Below are positions 5,879 to 6,388 of a stretch of DNA of 6,388 nucleotides, piece by piece. Made by a program: the position numbers and the translations under genes. The stretch comes from Planctomycetia bacterium (GTDB lineage: Bacteria; Planctomycetota; Phycisphaerae; Phycisphaerales; SM1A02). The stretch is taken from NCBI GenBank assembly GCA_009936695.1, contig JAACEA010000231.1, positions 1-6,388 of the forward strand. The letters run 5' to 3'. Each line of letters opens with the position of its first letter. Position 1 is the first letter of the stretch. A model generated the notes under the pieces. That model had not been told where the DNA came from and did not search any database. It saw only the letters and a list, made by a program, of their open reading frames with translations.

Positions 5879-6388
5879 TCAGCCGTTCGCCGCGGCGAAC
5901 CGGCGGCTCACCTCGCTCCAGTTGACGATGTTCCAGAAGGCCGCGATGTAGTCCGGGCGACGGTTCTGGTATTCGAGGTAGTACGCGTGCTCCCAGACGT
6001 CGAGGCCGAGGATCGGAACGCACCCGCATTCGACCATGCCGGTCATCAGCGGGTTGTCCTGATTCGGCGTCGAGCAGATGCAGAGGCCGCCGCCCGGCTT
6101 CACGCCGAGCCACGCCCAGCCGGAGCCGAATCGGGTCGCGCCGGCGTTGGCGAACGCGGTCTTCATCTCGTCCATCGAACCGAATGCGGCGTCGATTGCG
6201 GACGCGAGTTCCGCGCTCGGTGCTCCGGACTCGCTCGCGGGCCCGAGGATCGTCCAGAAGAGGCTGTGATTGAAGTGGCCGCCACCGTTGTTTCGAACCG
6301 CGCCGCGGACGGCGTCGGGAAGCTCGGCGATGTTCCGGCAGAGATCGTCGATCGAGTGGCTCGCGAGATCGTCATGGCCTTCGAGCGC
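5879..6388 (-). CDS. superoxide dismutase, Fe/Mn family, Mn-like (5' part outside the window)
   Basis: This enzyme converts superoxide to oxygen and hydrogen peroxide. The visible 169 residues run from base 6388 to the TGA at 5881-5879; roughly 30-40 N-terminal residues, including the first metal His, are missing. Three ligands are visible in fragment numbering: His41 in [13 protein letters not shown], then Asp130 and His134 in [27 protein letters not shown] and NQDNPLM are also present. The glycine pair before HFNH and Gln110 in NQDNPLM match the Mn or cambialistic type rather than the Fe type (family knowledge). The product is likely cytosolic, but the N-terminus is unseen. An internal ATG at 6175 is not the start, because conserved sequence continues upstream in frame. 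Two Cys-x-Cys pairs (103/105 and 121/123) lie near the active site. It converges on the lipoprotein gene and shares its terminator hairpin. Confidence 0.95.
   Translation of the reverse strand, partial: ALEGHDDLASHSIDDLCRNIAELPDAVRGAVRNNGGGHFNHSLFWTILGPASESGAPSAELASAIDAAFGSMDEMKTAFANAGATRFGSGWAWLGVKPGGGLCICSTPNQDNPLMTGMVECGCVPILGLDVWEHAYYLEYQNRRPDYIAAFWNIVNWSEVSRRFAAANG

Overview
The window is about 6.3 kb of GC-rich (roughly two-thirds G+C) bacterial chromosome. A foreign-looking AT-rich tail of about 90 bases is joined to its left end. Gene content is ordinary chromosomal: ribosomal protein S16, a membrane zinc protease, MoaC, an amino acid permease, an amidohydrolase, a lipoprotein and a superoxide dismutase. 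The high GC, the Pro/Ala-rich lipoprotein and the type of the lipoprotein's C-terminal domain would fit a planctomycete-like or other environmental Gram-negative lineage. That placement is a guess; nothing here fixes the taxon.

Layout, left to right. Positions 1-93 are about 25% G+C up to base 75, then carry an 18-base run of alternating G4 and T4 (76-93). In sequence and orientation this matches the telomere of a hypotrich ciliate macronuclear chromosome followed inward by AT-rich subtelomere. It cuts off the 3' end of rpsP (start at 284, minus strand), so the left edge is most likely a chimeric join rather than a bacterial gene end. Positions 285-486 hold a good sigma70-type promoter (TTGACC-16-TACAAT) and a leader of about 125 nt with hairpins in front of rpsP. 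Next, all on the minus strand in order of transcription, are an amidohydrolase (4954-3359), an APC amino acid permease (3279-1672), moaC (1631-1173) and an M50 site-2-type protease (1176-487). The last two overlap by ATGA. Short gaps make one transcript possible for these four; rpsP has its own promoter. Positions 4955-5035 are a divergent control region with overlapping inverted repeats. On the plus strand lies a lipoprotein with an uncharacterised C-terminal domain (5036-5791). A perfect 16-bp hairpin (5818-5853) separates it from a converging superoxide dismutase gene that runs off the right edge (5879-6388).

The genes do not form one recognisable pathway. The amidohydrolase and permease could form an uptake-and-hydrolysis pair for amino-acid-like or N-acylated compounds. 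MoaC serves molybdenum cofactor synthesis, the M50 protease membrane protein cleavage, and the dismutase oxidative defence. I found no CRISPR array, mobile element, tRNA, rRNA or defence system. The most unusual signal is the ciliate-telomere-like junction at the left end.
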